Shown piece by piece: positions 19,409 to 27,801 of a stretch of DNA of 54,577 bases (its first letter is position 1; each line of letters starts with the position of its first letter). The stretch is from a virus: IMG/VR virus record IMGVR_UViG_3300043568_000433, positions 1 to 54,577 of that record; one strand, written 5' to 3'. The position numbers were made by a program, and so were the translations under genes. Under the pieces are notes generated by a model, which was not told the origin of the DNA, made no database searches, and was given only the letters and a program-made list of their open reading frames with translations.

Positions 19409-19648
19409 TTACCCCCAAACTTCGTAGTACTTCTTCATTGCTAACTGTCTAGCTAGCCATAATCTAAACTTTACATGATCTGATAGTTCATCATCTTGAA
19501 CTAACTTACCAAACTCTGCACTTCGTCGATTACGACCAAAAGTGACCTCATCGTCTATTATGAGGTCACTGTGTTCTAGATCAAAATTACTTTGCTGGAA
19601 CAGCAGGCTTTGCGTCTGCTTTAGATGCGTCTTTCTTAGCAGGCTCAC
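19409..19648 (-). CDS. Small phage protein; start uncertain
   Basis: The C-terminal part (RNRRSAEFGKLVQDDELSDHVKFRLWLARQLAMKKYYEVWG) looks like a real conserved small phage protein. The only upstream in-frame ATG (19,648) overlaps the exported-protein gene by 62 bases, and the first ~25 residues look like read-through of another frame. A perfect 11-bp hairpin (AGTGACCTCAT / ATGAGGTCACT, 19,549-19,577) lies inside the reading frame near the likely true start, so a non-AUG start or translational control there is possible. Confidence 0.55.
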   Translation of the reverse strand: MSLLRKTHLKQTQSLLFQQSNFDLEHSDLIIDDEVTFGRNRRSAEFGKLVQDDELSDHVKFRLWLARQLAMKKYYEVWG

Positions 19649-19808
19649 TTTTTGCAGGCTTCTTTTCGTCCTTCTTAACTTCTTTCTTTGCTTCTACTTT
19701 AGCTGGAGCACTTACGGCAGCGGCAGGAGCAGCCGGCGCCTTAGCTGGCTCAGCGGCGAATACAGTTGCGGCAAACATTGTTGCGATTAGAGTTGCGATC
19801 AATTTCAT
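19587..19808 (-). CDS. Exported Ala/Lys/Pro-rich protein
   Basis: 73 residues from the ATG at 19,808. That start is chosen because it gives a clean signal peptide (MKLIATLIATMFAATVFA) with a GGAAA site upstream; the longer frame to 19,856 adds no conserved sequence. The mature part is a low-complexity Ala-Lys-Pro-Glu repeat (KKEVKKDEKKPAKSEPAKK). It is compositionally like the proteins at 14,882 and 18,809. A 7-bp inverted repeat (ATACAGA / TCTGTAT) lies just upstream. Confidence 0.7.
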   Translation of the reverse strand: MKLIATLIATMFAATVFAAEPAKAPAAPAAAVSAPAKVEAKKEVKKDEKKPAKSEPAKKDASKADAKPAVPAK

Positions 19809-19901
19809 TATAAAGTTTCCTTTTTGTTTAATATACAGAAAACTATCTGTATACATATATAACGCCTTAGCCTAACAAACAGTTGACACAGATTAATAAA
19901 A

Positions 19902-20441
19902 TTATTTTAAATTCCATTCTGCATATAATCTTCGAGGAGTATCAAAACAACATTCAATTAATACAGCATTAAATTTATCTGCTAATCGAACATGCTCATT
20001 GATAGTCCATGGATAAAAATTAATATTTTTACATTCTTCGTTGGCATGATCGTGAAGGCCTGGGTTACAACGCCAATAGATCCGTGCGTTAGGTTTTAAT
20101 AAAGATATCACTTTGGCAATTTGCCGTTCGATATCATTGACTGTTCCAAAATTAATACTACCTAGGCAGAAAGCAACATCAAATCTATCGTCTGTTTGGA
20201 ACTCTTCGATTGTACATTTAAAGTCGGCTTGATCAAACGCAGGGTCTACTCCTACAATATGTGGTATAAGATTTTTAAACGGATTTGTGCCACACCCCAC
20301 GTCAATTACACGTTCACCTGGTTTAATTTTATCAGCTAACGATAGTCCTGTTTTATCATATTTGTCTAAACGACTGTCTGTTTTATACCAAATTGTGCTA
20401 AAATAATTATTAAGATATTCTTGATTAACTTTTATGTCCAT
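19902..20441 (-). CDS. SAM-dependent methyltransferase-like protein (paralogue)
   Basis: 179 residues. VIDVGCGTNPF is motif I, GVDPAF the acidic loop and AFCLGSINFG the motif IV region. It shares architecture and the GSxxFG element with the protein at 16,945. The start overlaps the end of the upstream 278-aa gene by 10 bases. The substrate is unknown; small-molecule, glycan or tRNA are all possible. Confidence 0.8.
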   Translation of the reverse strand: MDIKVNQEYLNNYFSTIWYKTDSRLDKYDKTGLSLADKIKPGERVIDVGCGTNPFKNLIPHIVGVDPAFDQADFKCTIEEFQTDDRFDVAFCLGSINFGTVNDIERQIAKVISLLKPNARIYWRCNPGLHDHANEECKNINFYPWTINEHVRLADKFNAVLIECCFDTPRRLYAEWNLK

Positions 20442-21268
20442 AACGAGTCTCTTGCCTTAATAAGGCGAATCATCATGGCTTCGTCCTCTTTTTCGTAGTC
20501 AGCTTCAATCTTTTGTAGAAGCTTGTGAGTTTTATTACTTAGTTTTTCTAGTTCGGGAGTTTTCTTGCTGCCGAACAATTTACCACCATTCAGTTCTCGA
20601 CTCCGTTCACAGTACTCAGTCCAACCACTTGCGTCATATGGATCGGGACGATTTGGATAGACAGTAGTCCACCATGTGTAAAGCTCTTTGATTTCTTTCG
20701 CACGTATGGCCTGTCCAGTTGGCTTGTTGTAGTCAGGATGATCTGGCCCACACCAATCGCTGTTGGTCAATGTCATTGCCCAATCTAAGTGATCAAGGCC
20801 TGCTTGTGGGCAACGCCAGACCCGCCAACGGAACCAACCACTAGCCCAAAATGGAGGATCGTATTTTGCGCGAGCTTCTTTATCACCCCAAGCAATGTGA
20901 CTCCACGCTGATTCTATCTCAACAAAATCAACCAGCTCATTGAATAAGCAAGGCAAAAAGCGGTTCCCCACGTCCTGCCATTGACCAGGCTTAATATCCC
21001 GGGCATGAGCGGTAAGACTATGAGTGCGACTAACCCAACGGTTGTTAATGTAGTACTTGATATCATAAATTTTCCTTATAGGCCATGTTACAAAATCTTG
21101 GATATGCCCGAGTGCTTCTTCCGCCAACCAATAGCGGAAGTTATGTTTCATTTGGGCCGCAGTTGTCCATTCGTCCCATTCCTCGCTAGTCCCGGCGCCG
21201 AGTTTTTTAGTGCCGCGAATCCAGTCTGCGAACGGAGTACAACTCCAGTAACGTGTGTGTTGTGCCAT
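20432..21268 (-). CDS. Conserved phage protein, unknown function (278 aa)
   Basis: 278 residues, unusually rich in Trp and Tyr (for example ASGWFRWRVWRCP and LYTWWTTVYPNRPDP). It has no signal peptide or membrane segment, and a charged helical C-terminus. Proteins like this occur in T4-like phages, but I know no function. It is separated by one base from the BI-1-like gene and overlaps the methyltransferase, so it lies in one operon with both. Confidence 0.75.
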   Translation of the reverse strand: MAQHTRYWSCTPFADWIRGTKKLGAGTSEEWDEWTTAAQMKHNFRYWLAEEALGHIQDFVTWPIRKIYDIKYYINNRWVSRTHSLTAHARDIKPGQWQDVGNRFLPCLFNELVDFVEIESAWSHIAWGDKEARAKYDPPFWASGWFRWRVWRCPQAGLDHLDWAMTLTNSDWCGPDHPDYNKPTGQAIRAKEIKELYTWWTTVYPNRPDPYDASGWTEYCERSRELNGGKLFGSKKTPELEKLSNKTHKLLQKIEADYEKEDEAMMIRLIKARDSLWT

Positions 21269-21943
21269 TTAGTCCTTCTTTACGCCAAACAGTTGTAATA
21301 GATTGATGAATAGATTGATGAAATCCATATAGAGTGTTAGAGCTCCGATTACTTCTTCACGACCTGTGTTGTCATAACTAACCAATTCACGAATACGTTG
21401 TGTATCATAGGCAGTCAATCCCAAGAAGATAATAATTGCCAAAGCACTAATAACCATTTGCATCACTGTACTGCCAATAAAGATATTAATGATGCTGGCA
21501 ATGATAATGGCAATTAAACCAATAATCATAAATTGTCCAACTCCAGATAGATCTCGTTTGGTAAAGTAGCCATACCCACTCATAACGCCAAAAAGTACAC
21601 CAGCACCCATAAAGGCACTTACAATACTACCCATAGTATAAATGGCAAAAATTGTGGCAAAACTCAGACCCATCAAGGCCGCAAAGCCGTGTAAAAATAG
21701 CTGTAGCCCACTCTTGCTAAGTCGTTCACTAGCAAATGTAAAGGCAAAAATTGCTACCAGTGGGGCAAAGATTACAATCCATTTCAATACGCCTGTAAAG
21801 AAAAATGCCAGTAGTTCAGGACTGGATCCTACAAAGTAACTAACAATCATGCTAGTTATAACAGCCAAGCTCATGTGACCGTAGACACGTCCCATTGCTG
21901 AATTAATCTCGCTTGCTGAGCGGTACATTGATGTTGTGTACAT
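21269..21943 (-). CDS. Bax inhibitor-1/YccA-family membrane protein
   Basis: 224 residues with about seven transmembrane helices, an MSLAVITSM first segment and the family end YDTQRIRE...LYMDFINLFINLLQLFG. BI-1/YccA proteins are calcium-leak or stress-control membrane proteins; E. coli YccA modulates FtsH proteolysis. In this phage it could delay host death or shield membrane proteins from FtsH (inference). A good AAGGAG site is present. The SPFH lipoprotein and ClpP nearby also point to membrane and protein quality control. Confidence 0.9.
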   Translation of the reverse strand: MYTTSMYRSASEINSAMGRVYGHMSLAVITSMIVSYFVGSSPELLAFFFTGVLKWIVIFAPLVAIFAFTFASERLSKSGLQLFLHGFAALMGLSFATIFAIYTMGSIVSAFMGAGVLFGVMSGYGYFTKRDLSGVGQFMIIGLIAIIIASIINIFIGSTVMQMVISALAIIIFLGLTAYDTQRIRELVSYDNTGREEVIGALTLYMDFINLFINLLQLFGVKKD

Positions 21944-21972
21944 AAGTTTCTCCTTGTGTGTACTATATTTAA

Positions 21973-22197
21973 TTATCTTAGTGCGTCCATGGTAAGTTCT
22001 TTACCATGGACATGTGCTACAGGTTTAAGCCATCCATACTCAATACATTCAGCAAGAACTTTTGCGTAATTTGTAGGACACTTTTCACTGATTTCAAATC
22101 CTGCTCTAGGGCATATCATTAGACCGTCCTGAAGCATAAACTTAGGGTCACCCTGACGTATGGTTCGAATATTAGTTGTTCTAGCACTTATCTTCAC
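21973..22197 (-). CDS. Small phage protein (74 aa)
   Basis: 74 residues beginning KISARTTNIRTIRQGDPKFM, with a two-cysteine central region (ICPRAGFEISEKCP). Its start overlaps the ligase stop (ATGA type), so it is co-translated with the ligase. It resembles unnamed T4-like phage proteins. Function unknown. Confidence 0.75.
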   Translation of the reverse strand: MKISARTTNIRTIRQGDPKFMLQDGLMICPRAGFEISEKCPTNYAKVLAECIEYGWLKPVAHVHGKELTMDALR

Positions 22198-23516
22198 AGT
22201 TTCTCTCCTACTTCAAATCCTCTGAACCGTAGGAACCGTGGAAATCGCAAACTGTATGTTCCGTCTTGGTTTTGTGTGACTGCGTCTGCTCGCACTTCCA
22301 CGATCTGACCAAGTAAGGAATCACGTGAACTCCAATAACTATCACGATCACTATCACTAAAACCACTGCCAACATTGACTTGAATAGTTTTTCCGTCATC
22401 GACTCCCTGGCATACAATCGCTCCAAGTCGTCCAATATTTTTTCCTGTGCCTTCTTCAACATCGATTACCTCTAAACTTACTTCGATAAACGGCTTCAGC
22501 TTGAGCCATGCTACACTGCGTTTACACTTATATCCAGCATCAGCATCTTTAAGCATGATGCCTTCGTAGCCGCCCTTGATAGCCAATGCGTTAATCTCTT
22601 TGTAACGCTTTTGTCCTGCTTCAGTATCCAAGTCCACAGTTTCCTGTGCCACAACTGTTATGTTGGGAATTTTATCTTCCCAAGTTCCATGCCAAACTTT
22701 GAGCAACATACTGCGTTCTGATTGTGTGCGGCCACACACGCCTGTTTCAAAATCTTCAAGCGGAATAATGTCAAACAAGTTAAGCACCGCATCGTTGGCT
22801 TGAGCACTGCTCTTGCGATGAATCTGTTTCATCAAGTCTTGAAACGAGCCACTCATAATCTCACCGTCAAAAACAGTAGGCTGACTGATGCCACCTTCTG
22901 CCGCTACAGCTTCAAACTGTGCCTTAACGTGCGGAAAGTTTACAAGTTCCTTGCCATTACGACTAAACTGATCCACGCGACCATCGGGATACACAATAGT
23001 GATGACACGCACTCCGTCTAACTTAACTTCGATAATTTTTTTGCCTGTAACTTTTGCTTCGTGATTAGCACTATCGTGAGCAAGCTGACAGCTAAACACA
23101 GGAACAGCATATTGCGGGTACTGTTTTTCTACAACTTTGTTAACTGTGTTTTCACTAAATCCGGCTCGCATGTCTTTAATAAGAATTCTGCGATACCATC
23201 CGTTCCATTCGGCCTTAGTGGCCGTCTTCATCATGTTCGCAACAGTGTCACGAGCAAGGTTGCCTGTGAATGAGCGATTGACAAAGCCAGTAATAATGAG
23301 ACTAAAACTATCCCAATCCAAGCCAACACCATCTTCATCTTTTTTCTCCGGAATTTGTTTAAGCCCAAATGTAATCATGGAATCGTAGCAAAGGCGCAAA
23401 CCTTCAAAAAATTCTTGATTACCTGCTTCCGCTTGAGCTTGAATAATAGCTTCTTTATTCAAACGGCTAGGATGGTCCTCCAAAGAGGAAATAACGCTGT
23501 AACATGGGTCTGACAT
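22194..23516 (-). CDS. ATP-dependent DNA ligase
   Basis: 440 residues. The nucleotidyl-transferase motif I is EVKLDGVR with catalytic Lys165. Motif III/IIIa-like FDGEIMSG, motif IV GYEGIMLKD and motif V AWLKLKP follow, then a C-terminal OB-fold region. It seals nicks in phage replication and repair, the same role as T4 gp30. It has its own promoter (TTGACC-17-TATAAT), a TAGGAG site, and co-translation with the 74-aa gene downstream. Confidence 0.95.
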   Translation of the reverse strand: MSDPCYSVISSLEDHPSRLNKEAIIQAQAEAGNQEFFEGLRLCYDSMITFGLKQIPEKKDEDGVGLDWDSFSLIITGFVNRSFTGNLARDTVANMMKTATKAEWNGWYRRILIKDMRAGFSENTVNKVVEKQYPQYAVPVFSCQLAHDSANHEAKVTGKKIIEVKLDGVRVITIVYPDGRVDQFSRNGKELVNFPHVKAQFEAVAAEGGISQPTVFDGEIMSGSFQDLMKQIHRKSSAQANDAVLNLFDIIPLEDFETGVCGRTQSERSMLLKVWHGTWEDKIPNITVVAQETVDLDTEAGQKRYKEINALAIKGGYEGIMLKDADAGYKCKRSVAWLKLKPFIEVSLEVIDVEEGTGKNIGRLGAIVCQGVDDGKTIQVNVGSGFSDSDRDSYWSSRDSLLGQIVEVRADAVTQNQDGTYSLRFPRFLRFRGFEVGEKL

Positions 23517-23546
23517 TTGGGCTCCTATATCTTTTACAATACAAGT

Positions 23547-23575
23547 ATTATAGCATCGAACGGTCAGTAGGTCAA
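23547..23575 (-). promoter_or_regulatory. Sigma70-type promoter of DNA ligase
   Basis: TTGACC, 17 bases, TATAAT with a TGC extension upstream of the -10; the -35 overlaps the stop of the zincin gene. Confidence 0.85.
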
Positions 23576-24289
23576 GTGATTTGTTGTTCGAAATGGTTTA
23601 CCAATTTGGGCGTAGGGCAAGTTTCGAATTATTTTCTTTTTCATGGAGCGTATGACAGGATGGTTATGATTCCAATCAAACGTCTTTAAATACTTATGAT
23701 AGCTGGATTTTTTGGCACGTTTTGCCAAATTGCTGTCTAAATATCGTTTGGCTGCGTCAAAATCGTCGCCAAATTTATCGTACAATTCACAGGCAATGTT
23801 AAAACTAAATGCGCCCATTTCGTCTTTGTGCCCGTAATACTCTTGCTCTTTGCGATCTCTCGCATAATAGGCTGTGCTTTCGTAACCTGGAATATCTTTA
23901 AATGTTCTAGTACGATATTGCCTCACGTGTATTATTTCGTGTAGCATGGTATCCGCAAACAATTTACACATTCTATCCCATCTGCTGTCCGATAGTTTGA
24001 TGGTAGCATTGGTATCTTTATAACTAAACGTTATTTCAACATGCCGACGATTTTCAACATCATTATCAGAATAATATGCGCCGCCAATATAGACCAGCCC
24101 TTTTTCGTGAGTGAGATCCCGTTTCAAGGTAACTTTAATGGGTAAGTGCCATTTGATATGCGCTGCCAATAACTTTTGTAAGTCTTTGATGGCGATACGG
24201 CGCCCCACAACAGAGGGCTTCAATTCGTATAGCATAGTATACAAATTGGTTCTGTCCAATACTGACCAGTTAAATGGTTTCCTATTCAT
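23564..24289 (-). CDS. Zincin-like metallopeptidase (HEIIH)
   Basis: About 241 residues. HEIIH (residues 117-121 from the chosen start) followed by VRQYR matches SprT-like zinc proteases. The downstream AYYARDRKEQE may supply the third ligand. The ATG at 24,289 is chosen because the AGGGGA site is correctly spaced for it and too close to the ATG at 24,295. A perfect TATAAATA late box lies upstream. Two other HExxH proteins occur at 30,380 and 40,276. Confidence 0.8.
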   Translation of the reverse strand: MNRKPFNWSVLDRTNLYTMLYELKPSVVGRRIAIKDLQKLLAAHIKWHLPIKVTLKRDLTHEKGLVYIGGAYYSDNDVENRRHVEITFSYKDTNATIKLSDSRWDRMCKLFADTMLHEIIHVRQYRTRTFKDIPGYESTAYYARDRKEQEYYGHKDEMGAFSFNIACELYDKFGDDFDAAKRYLDSNLAKRAKKSSYHKYLKTFDWNHNHPVIRSMKKKIIRNLPYAQIGKPFRTTNHLTY

Positions 24290-24307
24290 TGCCATTCCCC
24301 TATAACA

Positions 24308-24315
24308 TATTTATA
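24308..24315 (-). promoter_or_regulatory. T4-type late promoter box
   Basis: A perfect TATAAATA about 20 bases before the zincin ATG, the best match to the T4 late consensus on the minus strand. Confidence 0.6.
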
Positions 24316-24346
24316 TTATACAGGGAATACCAATTAACTGCGTAGT

Positions 24347-24937
24347 TTACGGACGTTTTGTTATGATTTCGTCAATCAATCCATAATCCAGTGCTTCTTG
24401 TGCGCTCATAAACTTGTCACGTTCCATATCAGCACTAAATTGAGCAAAGGTTTTACCTTTACTATTGTGGGCAACATAGATTCCGGTTAGCTCTTTTTTC
24501 ATTTTCAAAATCTCTTCCACTTGAATCTGCATATCTGTAGCTTGTCCACGGGCGCCGCCACTGGGCTGATGAATCATGTGTCTAGCAAACGGCAACATCT
24601 TACGCTTGCCTTTCGCACCCGCTGTGGCTAGCAAACTGCCCATACTACAGGCCTGCCCCATAACCACAGTACAAACATCGGGTTTGATAAACTGCATTGT
24701 GTCGTAGATGGCCAAGCCCGCCGTAACTACACCCCCAGGGCTGTTGATAAAGAATGTGATATCTTCATTACCTTGGCTTTCCAAAAACAGCAACTGAGCC
24801 ACTAGTAAACTGGCACTATGCTCATTCACGTCCGTGTCTAGCATCACAATACGATCTTTAAGTAGTCGACTATAAATGTCGTAACTGCGTTCTCCTCGAG
24901 CTTCTTGCTCGATTACCATAGGCACTAAATTAGGCAT
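24347..24937 (-). CDS. clpP: ClpP-type ATP-dependent protease proteolytic subunit
   Basis: 196 residues, the normal length. The catalytic triad is visible: Ser98 (GQACSMGS), His123 (MIHQPSGG) and Asp174 (ERDKFMSA). FFINSPGG forms the oxyanion region. It forms tetradecameric chambers fed by ClpX/ClpA-type ATPases; no Clp ATPase was seen here, so host ClpX/A (or the AAA+ protein at 42,256, untested) would be the partner. It lies 8 bases after the SPFH lipoprotein gene, so the two are co-transcribed. Confidence 0.95.
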   Translation of the reverse strand: MPNLVPMVIEQEARGERSYDIYSRLLKDRIVMLDTDVNEHSASLLVAQLLFLESQGNEDITFFINSPGGVVTAGLAIYDTMQFIKPDVCTVVMGQACSMGSLLATAGAKGKRKMLPFARHMIHQPSGGARGQATDMQIQVEEILKMKKELTGIYVAHNSKGKTFAQFSADMERDKFMSAQEALDYGLIDEIITKRP

Positions 24938-24945
24938 TTGTTTCC

Positions 24946-25746
24946 TTATTTTCCGTTAGTTTGTACAGTGGGAGTTACAACACCATTGATGACTAAAGTC
25001 TGGCCCTTGAAGTTGGCAATAGCATCTGGCAACTTACGCATGGCTTCTGCTTGGGCTTCCGCCATCAGCAACGGAATTGCCATCGGGTTGGCCTGCATCG
25101 ACTCGTTACGCTTACGTGCTGTAGCCACTTTGACTTCTTCAGTCTTGAATTCGTTCTTGGCCTTGACCAATTCGTTAGCACTTGCCACAACTGAATCAGC
25201 TGGCACAATATTACGAATCAATACTTGACTAATACTGATACTACCGTCCAATTTTTCTTCGGCAAGATTGCGAACAATTTCTTCCTTAATAAAAGTTTCC
25301 ATGTCGCTACGAGCATCTGCCATGTCCAATGCTTCGTACTTTCGTGCCGCCTTGTAGATAGCGTTACGAGCATTTTGTACAATGTAGTTGTACATTACAA
25401 ATGTATCACCTTTGAACTCGGCGTGGAAGCTCTTGTTCTTAGTTGAATACAATTCAGAGACTTGCTGGGGGTTAATGTTGTAGACAACCACTGCATCAAA
25501 GTCTTTCATGGTCGAGTTGTCTTTGGCAACAGGTGTCATGTCGTTAAGAGTTACATTCACATCCTTGATAGGAAATGTAAGTACTTCTCCAATGATGGAT
25601 TGGTTGAAAGAACCAGGAAGCAGTTCACCACTTTGAACTTGTTTGTCGAATCCAACTCGAACACCGACTTCACCAGTTTCAATACGAGTACAACCTGTTG
25701 CCAGCACAGCCGCGGCAAGAACGGAAAGAGTCAAAATACGTTTCAT
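24946..25746 (-). CDS. SPFH/prohibitin-like lipoprotein
   Basis: 266 residues from the ATG at 25,746, which gives a lipoprotein signal peptide ([18 protein letters not shown]) with Cys20 as the lipidated residue. An SPFH domain follows ([10 protein letters not shown]...[10 protein letters not shown]...[16 protein letters not shown]), then a coiled coil ([21 protein letters not shown]). Prohibitin-like proteins form membrane-bound rings that regulate proteases. An upstream perfect promoter lies inside the small membrane-protein gene. Pairing with clpP suggests a role in proteolysis control; the lipoprotein anchor would put it on the periplasmic face, so a direct contact with cytoplasmic ClpP is doubtful. 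Confidence 0.88.
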   Translation of the reverse strand: MKRILTLSVLAAAVLATGCTRIETGEVGVRVGFDKQVQSGELLPGSFNQSIIGEVLTFPIKDVNVTLNDMTPVAKDNSTMKDFDAVVVYNINPQQVSELYSTKNKSFHAEFKGDTFVMYNYIVQNARNAIYKAARKYEALDMADARSDMETFIKEEIVRNLAEEKLDGSISISQVLIRNIVPADSVVASANELVKAKNEFKTEEVKVATARKRNESMQANPMAIPLLMAEAQAEAMRKLPDAIANFKGQTLVINGVVTPTVQTNGK

Positions 25747-25842
25747 TTTAAATAATACCTTGTGAAAAAAGAAAAAAGCAAACAGCAAAACCCAAAGCAA
25801 AATACAAAGGGCGAAGATAACGATCATTGATCATATAAATCC

Positions 25843-26019
25843 TTAAAATAAAATAACAATTATAGCCATCACTAGAACAGCTAGTAATGCGACAATTATA
25901 CTATACGCAATGGACTTTGTCAAGGTCCAACGTTCCTTACCTTCCATCTTTCTCCAGGCAGTAATGCCAAAGTGAATGATAACAGCAAGGATGGCAAATG
26001 CTAACCAAAGTCTAATCAT
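25843..26019 (-). CDS. Small two-helix membrane protein
   Basis: 58 residues from the ATG at 26,019 (the longer frame overlaps the upstream gene). Two hydrophobic segments (LWLAFAILAVIIHFGITAW and AYSIIVALLAVLVMAIIVILF) flank a charged loop. It starts one base after the stop of the 226-aa gene. Function unknown; small phage membrane proteins of this shape can be holin- or exclusion-like, but nothing here proves it. Confidence 0.65.
   Translation of the reverse strand: MIRLWLAFAILAVIIHFGITAWRKMEGKERWTLTKSIAYSIIVALLAVLVMAIIVILF
25895..25923 (-). promoter_or_regulatory. Perfect sigma70 promoter upstream of SPFH/clpP
   Basis: TTGACA, 17 bases, TATAAT inside the coding sequence of the two-helix membrane protein; it would drive the SPFH lipoprotein and clpP. 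Confidence 0.8.
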
Positions 26020-26020
26020 T

Positions 26021-26701
26021 TTATTCCTTTGTAAAATTAAATTGGAATAGAGTGTAATAGTACATATTATCAATTCTATTTGGTTTGTAGTAGGTTGTAA
26101 ATTTACAAAGTTTACCAGGCTCAATCATGGTGTTAAACATTTCTAAAAACGGATTGTCGTCTAACACTTCAATGTTAAACAGGTGGGTACTATCGGTAAA
26201 CCAAAATCTAACTAATTTTCTCTTTTGTTGTCTACTAAGTGTACTTTTCAAATAGGTTAATTCTAAATTTTGTTTAGCAGAATTATTACCGTGAACTAAG
26301 CCTGTGGTAGTGTTATATTGTTTTTTAAATTCGTCGTAGATCATATCTTCGTTATAGAACCATGGTAATTTATAATATATACCAGAATCCTTTTCCATAC
26401 ACTCGCGAATTCGTCCTTCTAACAAAACACAAACTCTTCGCCTATAATCACTCATGTGATTGCTATTTTTCAACGACTGCCAAAGAAACTTTCGCGTGTA
26501 ATACTTACGAACAGCTTCCGAATATGTACGGGTGTCGTCTGTAATATTATCCAGTACTTCTTGACTTTCCAGTTGGCGATACTTGCCGGGTTCTTTTTTA
26601 CCAAGCTCGTATAATGAACAAGCAAGCACTAAGGGATCTTCGGTGTACTTGGTTGCGCTTTCCTGATAGCTTGTAGTGATCCAATCTTGAATAGCGTTCA
26701 T
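26021..26701 (-). CDS. Conserved phage protein, unknown function (226 aa)
   Basis: 226 residues from the ATG at 26,701. That start makes an ATGA overlap with the upstream stop; the 20 extra codons above it are shadow sequence. It is a soluble, aromatic- and charge-rich protein (AVRKYYTRKFLWQSLKNS...). No motif is recognised. It lies in a run of six or more overlapping genes continuing to 28,656. Confidence 0.7.
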   Translation of the reverse strand: MNAIQDWITTSYQESATKYTEDPLVLACSLYELGKKEPGKYRQLESQEVLDNITDDTRTYSEAVRKYYTRKFLWQSLKNSNHMSDYRRRVCVLLEGRIRECMEKDSGIYYKLPWFYNEDMIYDEFKKQYNTTTGLVHGNNSAKQNLELTYLKSTLSRQQKRKLVRFWFTDSTHLFNIEVLDDNPFLEMFNTMIEPGKLCKFTTYYKPNRIDNMYYYTLFQFNFTKE

Positions 26702-27123
26702 TGGTATGTGTCGTCTAAGTTTACGTTGGTTAATCCTGCTACAGTTTGGAACTTTTCCCAAGCCTTCTTGGCTGTAGGATTCTTAGCAAGTTCTTCGCTG
26801 GGCAATACAGTCTCTAGCCAAAACTCCGGACGACGTCGAGGATGAGCACCAAATTGCCGAGGCTGATGCATTTTGCCATCTGTGTAAAGCATGGTGCTCA
26901 CACTGCGAAATTTGTCCTCATCGTCTTTGCTGTTGAAATCGTAGTGACCCCATTCAGTATTACTCATACCTCCTAGGCAGTAGCCTGACCAAATACCACT
27001 CCATTGGACATCGTCTCGTGGGTCGAAATTTGTACGAGTAATCAACACTAGTACATCTTCCATGTCTACACGGCCTTCTACAATGTCCAAAATGCAACGA
27101 CTATAGCTTAATCCGATTTTCAT
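26698..27123 (-). CDS. Conserved phage protein, unknown function (141 aa)
   Basis: 141 residues (MKIGLSYSRCILDIVEGRVD...DVLVLITRTNFDP). It resembles unnamed T4-like phage proteins. It couples by ATGA to the downstream gene and by a 2-base gap to the upstream one. No signal peptide, membrane segment or catalytic motif was seen. Confidence 0.75.
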   Translation of the reverse strand: MKIGLSYSRCILDIVEGRVDMEDVLVLITRTNFDPRDDVQWSGIWSGYCLGGMSNTEWGHYDFNSKDDEDKFRSVSTMLYTDGKMHQPRQFGAHPRRRPEFWLETVLPSEELAKNPTAKKAWEKFQTVAGLTNVNLDDTYQ

Positions 27124-27125
27124 TT

Positions 27126-27353
27126 TTATCTACCTTGTCTGTATGTGCTAACTGTTGGACCGTCTGTGCTAAAGTTAAGACCGGCCACACCGCCTTCGTA
27201 AAACTTACCATTCCATTGTAACTGAACTTTGACCTTCTTGTCAACACTCACTGACAAGTACTGTCGATCTTTAAAGTCCAAAACGTCAGCTACCATTTTG
27301 CGACCGTTTGATTCGCAAAGGATTTCGCAAGTGTCTTCAATATATTGTCTCAT
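27126..27353 (-). CDS. Small phage protein (75 aa)
   Basis: 75 residues, mostly beta-strand by composition (VADVLDFKDRQYLSVSVDKKVKVQLQWNGKFYEG). The ATG overlaps the upstream stop by four bases (ATGA). It is not recognised beyond being typical of T4-like phages. Confidence 0.75.
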   Translation of the reverse strand: MRQYIEDTCEILCESNGRKMVADVLDFKDRQYLSVSVDKKVKVQLQWNGKFYEGGVAGLNFSTDGPTVSTYRQGR

Positions 27354-27655
27354 AGTGTTAACCTTATTTGTTTAATACTATCCCATCTAAAACTTTTCCA
27401 TGCCCGTGATTCAAGATCGTAAACTGGCATGATATCTTCGCTAACTTTACGTTCTTTCTTGGCAACAGGAAAGTCAATAGGGTTGTCTGTGTTTGTCTCA
27501 TGTAACACTTGGGGAACAAGTGATGTATTAGTTGTACATTCCATCACTCGTTCCGAGCCGTCTTTCTTGGTGAAAATAACAGTTACAGGACCATAGTTGA
27601 GATGACTTCTCAACCACTTCTTGAATAATTTCAAGTCTTGTTCACTTAAGGTCAT
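27350..27655 (-). CDS. Small phage protein (101 aa)
   Basis: 101 residues; the N-terminus is helical (LSEQDLKLFKKWLRSHL) with a beta hairpin containing TVIFTKKDGSERVMECT. The ATG overlaps the upstream gene by 14 bases. It resembles unnamed T4-like phage proteins with a '(T)V(I/T)FTKKDGS(E)R' core. Function unknown. Confidence 0.75.
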   Translation of the reverse strand: MTLSEQDLKLFKKWLRSHLNYGPVTVIFTKKDGSERVMECTTNTSLVPQVLHETNTDNPIDFPVAKKERKVSEDIMPVYDLESRAWKSFRWDSIKQIRLTL

Positions 27656-27800
27656 CTTGATGTAACTCTAGTTTGCGTTTAAGTTCGGCATTTTCTGCCT
27701 GTAGCTTTTCAATATGAGTTGACAGTTCCATCAACATCTCATACATGTTTTTGGCAGTCACTCTTGTTAAGTCAACAATGTTAATTTTTTCTTCAATCAT
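27642..27800 (-). CDS. Short coiled-coil protein
   Basis: 52 residues from the ATG at 27,800. A continuous heptad-like helix (TAKNMYEMLMELSTHIEKLQ) suggests a coiled-coil dimer. The longer frame to 27,899 lies inside the phosphoesterase gene and was discarded. The ATG begins two bases before the upstream stop region ends, so the genes are coupled. Confidence 0.65.
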   Translation of the reverse strand: MIEEKINIVDLTRVTAKNMYEMLMELSTHIEKLQAENAELKRKLELHQDDLK

Positions 27801-27801
27801 T

